Source of the DNA: UBA5109 sp038148755
Lineage (GTDB): Bacteria; Pseudomonadota; Gammaproteobacteria; Pseudomonadales; Pseudohongiellaceae
Direction: 5' to 3'
DNA: 62,420 nt
NCBI GenBank assembly: GCA_038148755.1
Contig: JAYQWA010000012.1
Location: forward strand, 1 to 62,420
In this document: piece after piece, positions 15,822 through 24,023 of the stretch
Layout of the letters: each line of letters starts with the position of its first letter
Numbering within the stretch: the stretch's first letter is position 1
Notes under the pieces: generated by a model
Told to the model about the DNA's origin: nothing
Seen by the model: the letters and a program-made list of their open reading frames with translations, nothing else
Databases searched by the model: none
Program-made: the position numbers and the translations under genes

Positions 15822-17945
15822 TCAGAAAGAATAACTCGCATTCAGCCCTAAAGTTCTGGGGGCACCTGACTGCCTGTAGATTTCATTCTGCCAGCCGTTG
15901 CGGGCGTCGGCGGCAAAATACAAGCCATGCACGGCGTACTTTTTATCAGTCAGATTTCTTGCCCACAAAGTGAGGTCAACTTTGCCAAGCTGATAATTCA
16001 GGCTTGTGTGCATCTGGGTATAACCATCCAGTTGACCGTTGTGATAATACCCATAATAGCTTTTATCTCTGCCTTCGATTTCTATTTTTAATTTAAGTGC
16101 AGGTGTCAGTAGGTACATGCCACTCAGACTATATTGCCAATTCGGTGCTTTGGCCTGATCACGCCCACTGCGAGCAATAAAACTATTGCTGTCGAGGTCG
16201 AAGACTCCAAGCTGGTCGACTTCCGTTTCCAGTAAGCCCAGGCTTAGCGAAAGCTCAAGATTTTGATTAGCCTGATAATTACTCTCCAGTTCAAAGCCAT
16301 AATTACTAGCGTCACTGGTGCTATCCAGATAGCCAATCCACAAGCCAGCGCCGGCATCCCACATCCAGCTTTCCAGTTGCGCCTGGTTACGGTTGGTATG
16401 AAAAAGTGTGGCCCGCAGACTTAAGGAGTCATCGAGAAAGTAACGTTTTAGTCCAAGCTCCTTGTTCAGCAGGGTTTCAGTGTCAAAACGTAATTTATCA
16501 GCGGTGAATGTTTGAAAGGGTGCAGACATCCAAACGGCATTGGCACTGGCGGAGGTGTTTACGCCGCCGGGTTTTTCTGACTGGGTGAGGCTGGCATAAA
16601 TCAATGTATCATTAATCAGGTATTCGAGGCTGAGTTCTGCGCCCAGAAGATTTTCAGTATTTTCTGAAATAAACAGATTGGTATCAGAATAATCATCTGC
16701 ATAGCGTTCATAGCGTAACCCACCGACCAGCGTCAGGCTTTGACCGAGTGAGAACTGATACTGACCGTATAAAGCATAGCGTTGTGCCGAATAGTCAGAG
16801 TCCGAAGTAAAGTCGCCAAAAAACAGACTTTGGTACTGATAAGCTAGATGCTCATCAGAAGCTTTAGCATAGATGCCGGCAACCAGTGTTTCATCAAGCG
16901 AAGTGAACCTGAGATCAAGCACTTTTTGTCTGGAATCACGTATAAAACCTTCGGTGGCCTGATCAAAGTCAAATGCAGTACAGGCAGGTTCTGTATTACA
17001 GAATGTCGAATTCACCCAGTCGGCATCATAACTGTAATCATTTTTATTATCGGTGATGCTGAGAATCAGCGTTATTTCATGGTCTTTATTTATCGACCAG
17101 TTTGCATTCAGGGATGAAGCAAAAAGTTCATTGCCATCCTGTCCTGGCTGATCAGACCAGGTATCTCTAATGCCATCAAGAGACCAGCCGTCGTAGCCAT
17201 TCTCGCTATTAAAGTAGAGCAAATTAAAGCTAATGTTGAAATCATTATCAGCTTGCCAGTCCAACATGGTACGCAGGTTTCTTTCCTGATAAGCATTGCT
17301 GTCGTCCACATTCAGAAAGTGGTTTTTAATGAAGCCATCTGCCTGGTTCTGCTGCAGACTGATTCGACTCAGTAGGTTGTCGGCTAGCGGTCCGCTGGCC
17401 GAAACCCCCAGGTTTTGCTGGTTATAGTTGCCTAGTCCTGTTGTTAGAGATGCCGTGAATTCTTCACTTGGGCGAAAGCTTTTTAAATTAATCAAACCGG
17501 CATGACCAGAGCTGCCAAAGCGGGTGCCTTGTGGGCCTCTTAAAACTTCGATTTGCTCAATACCGAAAAGGGACGCTGCCGCTGCGTTTGATCCCAGTTC
17601 AATGTTATCCAGATTGATCCCAACCGAAGGGTAGTATTTAGGATCCTGAAACTGTTCAAGATCGCCAATACCTCTAAGTTGTATAAAGCGGCTGCGAGAT
17701 CCGGCCGATGACCAGCTCAGATTTGGAATTGATGAAAAGGCTTCTTCAAGATGCTGGGCACCACGCATTTGTATTGCATCGACAGAAATTGCACTGACGC
17801 TGTTAGCGCTCTGCATGAGTGGTGTATTAAAGAAGTCAGCACTGATGATAACTTCTTCTATAACAGAGTCAGACTCTTGTGCAACGCTGGCAATACTGCT
17901 GAGAAAAAAAGAAAAACCTAGCAGGCTGTTTAAAAAGTATTTCAC
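15822..17945 (-). CDS. TonB-dependent outer-membrane receptor under TPP riboswitch control (probable thiamin uptake)
   Basis: From the GTG at 17945 it is 707 residues, opening with a signal peptide that ends near IASVAQ. A TonB-box-like EEVIISA follows, then a plug domain with FIQLRGIGD and IEVLRGPQGTRFG, then a large beta barrel that ends in the expected terminal phenylalanine (NASYSF). The GTG is chosen over a longer frame because ACGGAG precedes it at the right distance and the signal peptide then starts cleanly. It would take a scarce ligand across the outer membrane with TonB energy. The upstream TPP riboswitch points to thiamin, a phosphate ester of it, or a precursor; similar THI-element-linked receptors are known in other Gram-negative bacteria. 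The ligand itself is inferred, not shown. Confidence 0.88.
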   Translation of the reverse strand: MKYFLNSLLGFSFFLSSIASVAQESDSVIEEVIISADFFNTPLMQSANSVSAISVDAIQMRGAQHLEEAFSSIPNLSWSSAGSRSRFIQLRGIGDLEQFQDPKYYPSVGINLDNIELGSNAAAASLFGIEQIEVLRGPQGTRFGSSGHAGLINLKSFRPSEEFTASLTTGLGNYNQQNLGVSASGPLADNLLSRISLQQNQADGFIKNHFLNVDDSNAYQERNLRTMLDWQADNDFNISFNLLYFNSENGYDGWSLDGIRDTWSDQPGQDGNELFASSLNANWSINKDHEITLILSITDNKNDYSYDADWVNSTFCNTEPACTAFDFDQATEGFIRDSRQKVLDLRFTSLDETLVAGIYAKASDEHLAYQYQSLFFGDFTSDSDYSAQRYALYGQYQFSLGQSLTLVGGLRYERYADDYSDTNLFISENTENLLGAELSLEYLINDTLIYASLTQSEKPGGVNTSASANAVWMSAPFQTFTADKLRFDTETLLNKELGLKRYFLDDSLSLRATLFHTNRNQAQLESWMWDAGAGLWIGYLDSTSDASNYGFELESNYQANQNLELSLSLGLLETEVDQLGVFDLDSNSFIARSGRDQAKAPNWQYSLSGMYLLTPALKLKIEIEGRDKSYYGYYHNGQLDGYTQMHTSLNYQLGKVDLTLWARNLTDKKYAVHGLYFAADARNGWQNEIYRQSGAPRTLGLNASYSF

Positions 17946-17948
17946 GTG

Positions 17949-17974
17949 TTCTCCGTAAAAATACCAACGGAGAA
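17949..17974 (-). promoter_or_regulatory. Shine-Dalgarno-sequestering hairpin of the TonB receptor mRNA
   Basis: An 8-bp perfect stem: ACGGAGAA next to the start codon, containing the Shine-Dalgarno sequence, pairs with TTCTCCGT 10 bases upstream of it in the transcript. It lies between the TPP riboswitch and the GTG at 17945. Formation of this stem would hide the ribosome-binding site, as expected for a riboswitch acting on translation. Confidence 0.65.
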
Positions 17975-17980
17975 AGAAGG

Positions 17981-18025
17981 AAAAGTTGCAGAGATTAGAT
18001 ATCGATGTGTAGAGAGGCAACTTTT
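17981..18025 (-). promoter_or_regulatory. Second stem between riboswitch and start codon
   Basis: AAAAGTTGC at the riboswitch's 3' edge (18017-18025 on the plus strand) pairs perfectly over 9 bp with GCAACTTTT (17981-17989) across a 27-base loop. The run after it is pyrimidine-rich but not a clean U-tract. It may be part of the expression platform or a weak terminator. Confidence 0.4.
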
Positions 18026-18029
18026 TTAG

Positions 18030-18135
18030 CCTATTCCTACGCCAGTATTAACTGGTTCAGGTTCAAAGGGTTCATTTCTTCTTTTAACACAAAAGCAGAA
18101 ACATCTCAGGCTATAGCCACCCCTCAGGATGCTTT
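18030..18135 (-). promoter_or_regulatory. TPP (THI-element) riboswitch
   Basis: Read on the minus strand, the conserved core of the thiamin-pyrophosphate aptamer is present in order: GGGGTGGC, then GCCTGAGATG containing CTGAGA, then CCCTTTGAACCTGAACC, an internal CCAGTTAATACTGG stem, and GCGTAGGAA. It lies about 85 bases upstream of the TonB-receptor GTG and is followed by a hairpin over the ribosome-binding site. TPP binding is expected to turn the receptor off. Confidence 0.93.
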
Positions 18136-18327
18136 GTACTTTAGTGCAGCGCCTGGTTTTTTACAAGAGTTATAACTTTAAAAAAATTTTGTAAACAATA
18201 AGACATTGTTTAATAGAGCAAGTATGGCTTCGACCTTGATATCAATATGACTGCATTTTAATTAAAAAATGTTTCCTATAAAGTTGCGAGATCAAATGAT
18301 CAATAAAGATAATTATCTGGAAACATT

Positions 18328-18690
18328 ATGCCAACCAACACTCAAGCATTTGTAGATTTCCTAATAACAGAGCTAAATCTGGATGAAGCACAGCAGCCTG
18401 AATTAGGCAATTGGGGGCGTATGGGGTCTACACTGGGTGCCTTGAGCCTGAAGCTTAATCTCATGGATATGGAGAAAATAAACAGCCTGCTTGAGGTGCA
18501 GGAGCAAACCGGCGGATTATTCGGAGATGTTGCTATTGAACTTGATTATCTTAATGGTGAGCAGGTTGAAAAATTATTAAGTATTCAAAAATGCAGCCGT
18601 CGGGCCGAAGTCCTGCATCGTTTATTGCTGGCTGACACAATTGATGAAGAAAAATACCGGGAATTAGCGGCGAAAGTGTATATGGTCTGA
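18328..18690 (+). CDS. Hypothetical protein of 120 residues
   Basis: Not recognised with certainty. The sequence is helical and acidic, without signal peptide, membrane segment or cysteine pattern. Two stretches, ALSLKLNLMDMEKINSLLEVQEQTGGLFGD and VAIELDYLNGEQVEKLLSIQ, look like a tandem repeat of the short helical motif found in the N-terminal domain of type II secretion/pilus ATPases (an even-numbered hydrophobic pattern ending in LxxQ). That likeness is suggestive only. It is a plus-strand gene between two minus-strand genes, divergent from the TonB receptor and tail to tail with the NadR-like kinase. Coding potential looks good, and the length suggests a stand-alone small protein. Confidence 0.6.
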   Translation: MPTNTQAFVDFLITELNLDEAQQPELGNWGRMGSTLGALSLKLNLMDMEKINSLLEVQEQTGGLFGDVAIELDYLNGEQVEKLLSIQKCSRRAEVLHRLLLADTIDEEKYRELAAKVYMV

Positions 18691-18700
18691 GGCTCTCAGC

Positions 18701-19225
18701 TTATATGGTTGCTGCCTGTACCTGTTTGAACCTTTGCATATTACTCCCGCTTACTGCTGTATAAGCTATGTTGTGTTCTTTCAGTTTGGCCTGATATAAA
18801 CGAAACAGCTCTTCTCTGTTTTTTGGGCTCTCTCTTAGAGGATCAGGTTCCCAGGGAATCTGCCAGTCACAAAGAATATAATGACGCGAACTTTCTTGCA
18901 GTGCCTGTTTGAACTGTTCCAGTATCCAGGTGTCACAATTACCGAATTTCACTTCACTCCAGACAATCAGAACCAGCAGGTCAGTATCGCAAATGAGTTG
19001 TTCCGGTTGTTGCAGGAGGGCTTCTTTTTCCTTGCTCACGTGTTGCTTTGCAATAGCAAGGATATCAGATTGTTGATAAACAAAATCCGGATTACTGGTC
19101 TTGTCATCTAGATAAATTCGTGCCTGCTCAGATAGCAGGGGTACTGACCAGTAATTGGCCAGTGTGGACGCCAGAGTCGTCTTGCCTGACGACTCCGGCC
19201 CGGTGAGCACATGAATTCGGGTCAT
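18701..19225 (-). CDS. NadR-like P-loop ATPase/kinase
   Basis: 174 residues that match the C-terminal kinase domain of NadR (AAA_28 type). The P-loop GPESSGKTTLA lies at 8-18. Further segments are LLSEQARIYL, a CDTDLLVLIVWSEVKFG strand-loop where substrate contacts are expected, and ILCDWQIPWEPDPLRESPKNREELF as a lid-like segment with arginines. NadR's kinase domain phosphorylates nicotinamide riboside. Stand-alone copies occur near vitamin transport genes and may act on other vitamins. Because a TPP-riboswitch receptor lies close by, a thiamin-related substrate is conceivable, but the two genes are separated by a plus-strand gene. Substrate unproven. Confidence 0.75.
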   Translation of the reverse strand: MTRIHVLTGPESSGKTTLASTLANYWSVPLLSEQARIYLDDKTSNPDFVYQQSDILAIAKQHVSKEKEALLQQPEQLICDTDLLVLIVWSEVKFGNCDTWILEQFKQALQESSRHYILCDWQIPWEPDPLRESPKNREELFRLYQAKLKEHNIAYTAVSGSNMQRFKQVQAATI

Positions 19226-19231
19226 AACAGA

Positions 19232-22144
19232 TTAAAGTGGCTGACCTTCGGTGTCCAACTCGACAATGTTATAGCCGAGTGCTACTAAGGATTCTTCAAT
19301 CAGCATTTTGTCACCAACAACGACGAGTACCATTTCTTCAACCGGCAGATGTTCTTGAGCCAGAGCGTTAACTCTTTCAACAGTCAGGTTGTTAATAATC
19401 TGTTGTTGTCTGCTGACGAAATCCCTGTCCAGATCATATTCAATAATCTGACTCAGTAAACGGGATTTTTGTCCGGGTGTTTCGTAATCAAGCGCTTCAC
19501 TCTGGCCAATGGCTTTTTTGGTAAATGCGAGTTCTTCTGCGGTGATGCCCTGATCCCTGAACTGCGTAATTTCAGTCATGAACTGCACAATGGAATCGGC
19601 AGTCGAATCAGCTCTGACACTGGCAGAGGCTGTGAATGGCCCAGGATATTCGGTTGCCGAGAAACTGCTGCGGGCACCGTAGGTATAACCCTTGTCTTCG
19701 CGTAAGTTCAGGTTGATACGGCTAGTGAACGCCCCACCTAGCGGGTAATTCATTAAAAAGCGTTCGAAGTATTCACCTGTGGCGTCATAAACCAAATCAC
19801 TCATGTAGCCGATTCTGATTTCAGATTGGGGTGCCTGTGGCTTGTCAATCAGGTAAAGCGTGTTTTCAGTAATGACAGGTGCTGCAGGAAGTGCATTTAT
19901 TTCAATGTCCTGGTTTTGCACATTGTTCAGGAAATCCAGTTTTGGCATGATTTCATCCTGTGTAATATCGCCTATAACAACGACGTCCAGTACCTGTGAA
20001 ACCAGGCTTTGGCGGCTGAAATTTTGTATATCTTCAAGCGTGATATTTTCCAGCGTTTCTATTTCGCCTATTGCAGCTACAGCAAAAGGATGATCTTCGC
20101 CATAAAGCAGCTTGCGATAGACATTGGAAGCTATGGAGCTCGGCTGTTCCTTGTCAGCTTCGATACTTTCAATGGATTGCTGGCGTAAGCGGGTCAGGTC
20201 ATCTTCCGTGAAGACTGACCTGAACAAGCGTTCTTCAAGCAAGGCCAGAGTGGCATCCAGATTGCGAGTCAGGCTGCGCATATTGATAGTTGTTGACTCC
20301 GCGCCAGCGCTAACAGTGATATTACTGCCCAGTTTATCCAGCTCAATTTCAAATGCTTCGGCGCTGTAATTTTCAGTGCCTTCATTCATCATGTCAGCCG
20401 TAAGACTTGCCAGGCCGTATTTTTCCGCAGGCTCCAGTAAATGCCCGCCATCAAAGCTCATGCGTATATTAACGGTAGGAATTTCAGTATTCAGGGCGCC
20501 AATAATATCGATGCCATTATCCAGCGTGGTCTCCCAGTATTCCGGCATGATGACCAGAGGACTGGGGCCGGCTTCAGGCTTTATAGAGCGATCAAAGGAA
20601 GAAACGACGACACGTTCTTCCAGATTGTCATTGGCACTTTCCAGACGGCTCAACCGCTCAGGAATCATGAAGTTATCGAGTTGTGCCTGTCCCTCAGGAT
20701 CATCACCGGTAACAACGCTCTGAATAACGGCGGCTTTATCTTTTATGTAAGTGTTGTAGACGCGCAGAATATCTTCTTTGGTCAAGTTCTGAATGGCTTC
20801 AAGCTCCTGCGGAATAATATTGGGGTTGTCATAAAAAGTCTGATAGTAAGCCAGTTGTGACACCTTGCCACTGACGCTGGCCAGGCTATTGATGAGACCA
20901 GCTTCCTGCTGGGCTTTGTAAATCTGTAAATCTTCATCAGAAATGGAATCTTCATTAAAATTTTCCAGTACGGCGCGCATTTCCTGTTCAAACTGGCTCA
21001 GAGGCGTGCCGGGAAATGGCATCACATAAAAAGTCAATGAACCTGCCAGCTCCATGGTGTTGTTGAAACCGGTTGCCGCAATGGCTTTATTGGTGAGCAC
21101 AAATTCTTTGTAGAAGACTGATTTGCGACCACCGGTAATAACTTCATTTAAGGCTTCCAATGCGACTTTATCCGGATGGCTCAGTGGAACAGTAGGGTAG
21201 GTGAAAAGCAAAGCCGGAAAGCGTATGTTTTCATCAACATAGGAAACGTAGCGATCCTCATCCAGCGTGATTAACTCCCGGGAGTCAGGCAAAACTTCAG
21301 GTCCGGAAGGAATTTCACCAAAATATTTATTGACCAGATTCAGGGCTTCAGCTTCATCAACATTACCGCCAATTGTCAGCGTGGCATTGTTGGGACCATA
21401 CCAGCGTAAAAAGAAATTCTTGAGGTCTTCCAGCGTTGCAGCGTCCAGGTCTTACGGGTAACCAATGGTAGGCCATGAGTAGGGGTGGTCAGGTGGATAT
21501 AGCGCGGCTAAATTAATTTCGTTAAAGCGGCCGTAGGGGCTGTTATCAACATTTTGGCCACGTTCATTTTTAACCGTATCACGCTGGTTTTCGAATTTTT
21601 CCTCGGTGACGGCATCCAGCAGAAAACCCATGCGGTCAGACTCAAGCCATAACATGGTTTCCAGTTGATTGCTTGGCACAGTTTCATAGTAATTGGTTCT
21701 ATCAAGATTGGTTGAGCCATTGATCGTACCACCGGACTCTTGCACAATGCGGAAGTGCTCATCATCCCCCACATGCTCGGAACCCTGAAACATCATGTGC
21801 TCAAAGAAATGTGCAAAGCCGGAACGGCGCGGCTCTTCACGGGCAGAACCAACATGGTAAGTGACATCTATCCTGACAATAGGGTCTGAGTGGTCTTCGT
21901 GGATGACAACAGTCAGGCCATTTTCCAGCTGGAATTTACTGTAAGGTATCAGCAGTTCATCATTGTCGGCTGTCACACGCTCCAGCAGCGTGATGCCTGC
22001 AGGCAGGGAATTGCCGCCACTATGGGCATCCACGACAAGAGGTGCGTCATTTTCAGGAGAACCAGATTCGCCACAAGCGAATAACAAACAGCAAATGCTT
22101 ATTAGAGTTAATGCTTTTGCTGGAAATTTATGGATAGTAAACAT
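19232..22144 (-). pseudogene. M16 zinc-protease gene with an in-frame TAA stop
   Basis: A pitrilysin-family lipoprotein gene. The first 230 codons give a signal peptide with lipobox LLFAC, the zinc motif HFFEH (112-116) with the third ligand glutamate in VKNERGQ (E194), and YPPDHPYSWPTIGYP. Codon 231 (21452-21454) is TAA. The frame then continues without a shift as DLDAATLEDLKNFFLRWYGPNNATL and stays open for about 739 codons to 19232, covering the M16 C-terminal domain and the whole second M16 repeat. Homologues usually have GYxEDL here, so GAA to TAA by one base fits. An internal TTG near 21292 has no convincing ribosome site. It is either a recent nonsense mutation, a sequencing error or readthrough. 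The intact protein would be an approximately 970-residue periplasmic peptidase. Confidence 0.85.
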
Positions 22145-22264
22145 GCTGTACCTTTTTACTTTTAAAGAAGGGTGTCCGCGAAATTAAAGCACAAGATGTC
22201 GAGTGTCGCTAGCAATCAGGCCTGGAATCCGCTAGCTTTAGTATCTGCAAGCTGGGAGATAAAT

Positions 22265-22795
22265 ATGTTCGATGAGTTAATGCAGAAGCTATCAGAAGTC
22301 CTGGCAGTTAATCCTCTTACTGAGCTTTTAAGCCGGTCTTTTTATAGTTTCCCCACTGTTGAAGTGATTCATGTTGTGACCTACGGGACTTTTTTTGGCG
22401 GCATGATGATGCTGGATTTTCGCCTGTTGGGTATTGGGCGTTTTATTTCCAGTCAGCAAACCATGAGGCACATACTGAATATAGCCTTGATTGCTTTTGC
22501 TCTGGCGGTTACCAGCGGTATTGTTTTTTTCTTTGTAACGCCCTGGGAATATCCGGTAAATCCAATTTTTCAATACAAAATGCTGCTCATAATACTGGCT
22601 GGCTTGAACGCACTCTGGATGCATAAATACCTGCTGGCTGATATTCAGCAATGGGATATGGATGTATTGCCGCCACTTAAAGTCAGAATTTCAGCTTTCA
22701 TTTCGATCTGTCTCTGGGTTGGTGTGGTTGCTTGCGGTCGACTGATTGCCTACAGCTCAAGCTATGGCCTGAATTATCCTGCGCTGAATTTTTAA
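22265..22795 (+). CDS. DUF6644-like inner-membrane protein
   Basis: 176 residues from the ATG at 22265, which has GGGAG upstream; the frame is open from 22172 but that part looks non-coding. Four or so hydrophobic helices are visible: near VEVIHVVTYGTFFGGMMMLDF, LNIALIAFALAVTSGIVFFF, MLLIILAGLNALWMH and ISAFISICLWVGVVACGRLIAY. The layout and the VIH and LDFRLLG segments resemble small membrane proteins of the DUF6644 group, whose role is unknown. It is divergent from the M16 gene. Confidence 0.7.
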   Translation: MFDELMQKLSEVLAVNPLTELLSRSFYSFPTVEVIHVVTYGTFFGGMMMLDFRLLGIGRFISSQQTMRHILNIALIAFALAVTSGIVFFFVTPWEYPVNPIFQYKMLLIILAGLNALWMHKYLLADIQQWDMDVLPPLKVRISAFISICLWVGVVACGRLIAYSSSYGLNYPALNF

Positions 22796-22797
22796 TA

Positions 22798-23190
22798 TTA
22801 GCGGTAAGACTGGTGTTTCTTAACCGAGAACGTTAATAAATTGGCGATCAGTGCAAAAATCAACACGATGGTATCGATAAAAATTTTGAGACATAACCAT
22901 ATTACAAATTGTATCTTTCCTGGCCAGCTCAAATTTAAAAAACCCTCGCCGCTGTCCAGATAGCCTCTGAGAAGCCGGTTTTTCCTGAGCCAGTGGTCAA
23001 GGGAGGGTGAATGCCTGGCTGCAATCATGGCGGCAATGGCGAGAAATAATAGCCCAGGGATGATAGGCAATATCAGGCCGACAACGCCGACAGCAAGGCA
23101 AATCAAAACAAACATAAGGGTCAGGAGTTTGGCCAATAAACTATTTAGCCTGGATGACTTATATTGATTTTCAGGAATATGGTATTGCAT
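22798..23190 (-). CDS. DUF454/YbaN-like small membrane protein
   Basis: About 130 residues from the ATG at 23190; an upstream start at 23220 is possible. Two hydrophobic segments flank GLILPIIPGLLFLAIAAMIAARHSPSLDHWLRKN, the conserved core of the DUF454/PGPGW group: a proline-glycine turn inside the membrane followed by an amphipathic basic helix. A last hydrophobic stretch, LKIFIDTIVLIFALIANLLTF, lies near the C-terminus. Function unknown. It is tail to tail with the DUF6644-like gene, two bases apart. Confidence 0.7.
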   Translation of the reverse strand: MQYHIPENQYKSSRLNSLLAKLLTLMFVLICLAVGVVGLILPIIPGLLFLAIAAMIAARHSPSLDHWLRKNRLLRGYLDSGEGFLNLSWPGKIQFVIWLCLKIFIDTIVLIFALIANLLTFSVKKHQSYR

Positions 23191-23198
23191 GCTAAGTC

Positions 23199-23399
23199 CT
23201 AGTATTGGTATTTGTGGCAAGGACTATAATCATCACGATAAGCATAGCGATGGGGCTTGGGTTTTATTGGAGCTATGAAGAAATAAAATACCCAGGCAAA
23301 CCAGGACAGAAAAATAATGGCGAGTATCCAGCAACATTTTTCTCCGCCAGTGGTTTTGTCTGAAGAGGCGATGATTAAAAAGGCGCTTACTGCTGACAA
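23199..23399 (-). CDS. Small single-pass membrane protein, 66 residues
   Basis: One hydrophobic helix, CCWILAIIFLSWFAWVFYFFIAP, follows a short polar N-terminus and precedes a basic, histidine- and tyrosine-rich tail (KPKPHRYAYRDDYSPCHKYQY). The WxxxxxFYFFxAP pattern recalls short phospholipase-D N-terminal-like membrane peptides, but the match is weak. It ends just upstream of the DUF454-like gene on the same strand, so the two may be co-transcribed. Confidence 0.45.
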   Translation of the reverse strand: MSAVSAFLIIASSDKTTGGEKCCWILAIIFLSWFAWVFYFFIAPIKPKPHRYAYRDDYSPCHKYQY

Positions 23400-23582
23400 G
23401 TAAAATTGAAGAGCAGGAAAAAATTGTGCATGCTCATATTGAAGGCAGTGATGACGGCTTTAATTTCCTGCGAGAAAAGCCAAAACTTGATAGCAAGGCA
23501 GATCAACTCTTACGTAAATAAAGTAAAAGTTTGCCTTATAAATTAATAGATAGTTTAACAGGCTTCCTGTAACTTTTATTCC

Positions 23583-23945
23583 ATGGCTAGACAACTGTTA
23601 AAACTCCGTAATGTCCCGGAAGATGAGCTTGCTGAAATTTATGAGTTGCTGAAGGCTCATGAGGTCGATTTTTATGAAACCAGCGCGGGAAACTGGGGTA
23701 TTTCCATGCCAGCATTATGGCTGAGCAATGATGAAGACTACAGTCGTGTTCGTGATTTGCTGGATGAGTATAGCGAGCAGAGATACCAGCGTGCTCGTGA
23801 GAAATATGAATATTTAAAACAGACAGGTAAAGCAAGGACCTTCATGGACATAGCCCGGGAAAATCCAATAAAGGTAGCTTTGTATTTGGCTATCGTATTT
23901 GTCCTGATATATTTCTCTATTGCGCCTTTCATTAATATAATGTGA
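23583..23945 (+). CDS. DUF6164 family protein with C-terminal membrane helix
   Basis: 120 residues. The N-terminal half, LLKLRNVPEDELAEIYELLKAHEVDFYET and GNWGISMPALWLSNDEDYSRVRDLLDEY, looks like a ferredoxin-fold domain of the kind that follows DUF2007-type signal-transducing proteins. A charged helix follows, then one membrane span (VALYLAIVFVLIYFSIAPFI) at the C-terminus, so it is tail-anchored. It matches small gammaproteobacterial proteins of the DUF6164 group with no known role. It stands alone, about 80 bases upstream of the pirin gene. Confidence 0.75.
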   Translation: MARQLLKLRNVPEDELAEIYELLKAHEVDFYETSAGNWGISMPALWLSNDEDYSRVRDLLDEYSEQRYQRAREKYEYLKQTGKARTFMDIARENPIKVALYLAIVFVLIYFSIAPFINIM

Positions 23946-24023
23946 AGCGGTATTTACTTCTTGCACTTAATTACTTAATAAACGTAAAACAAATTCAAAC
24001 AGAAAAGAGGGAACAGGTCGCTT

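Noticed and set aside
21292..21454. Interpretation of the M16 locus as two separate genes
   Set aside because: The two open frames are in the same phase, separated only by one TAA, and the intervening residues match the conserved M16 sequence; no convincing start site for a second gene.
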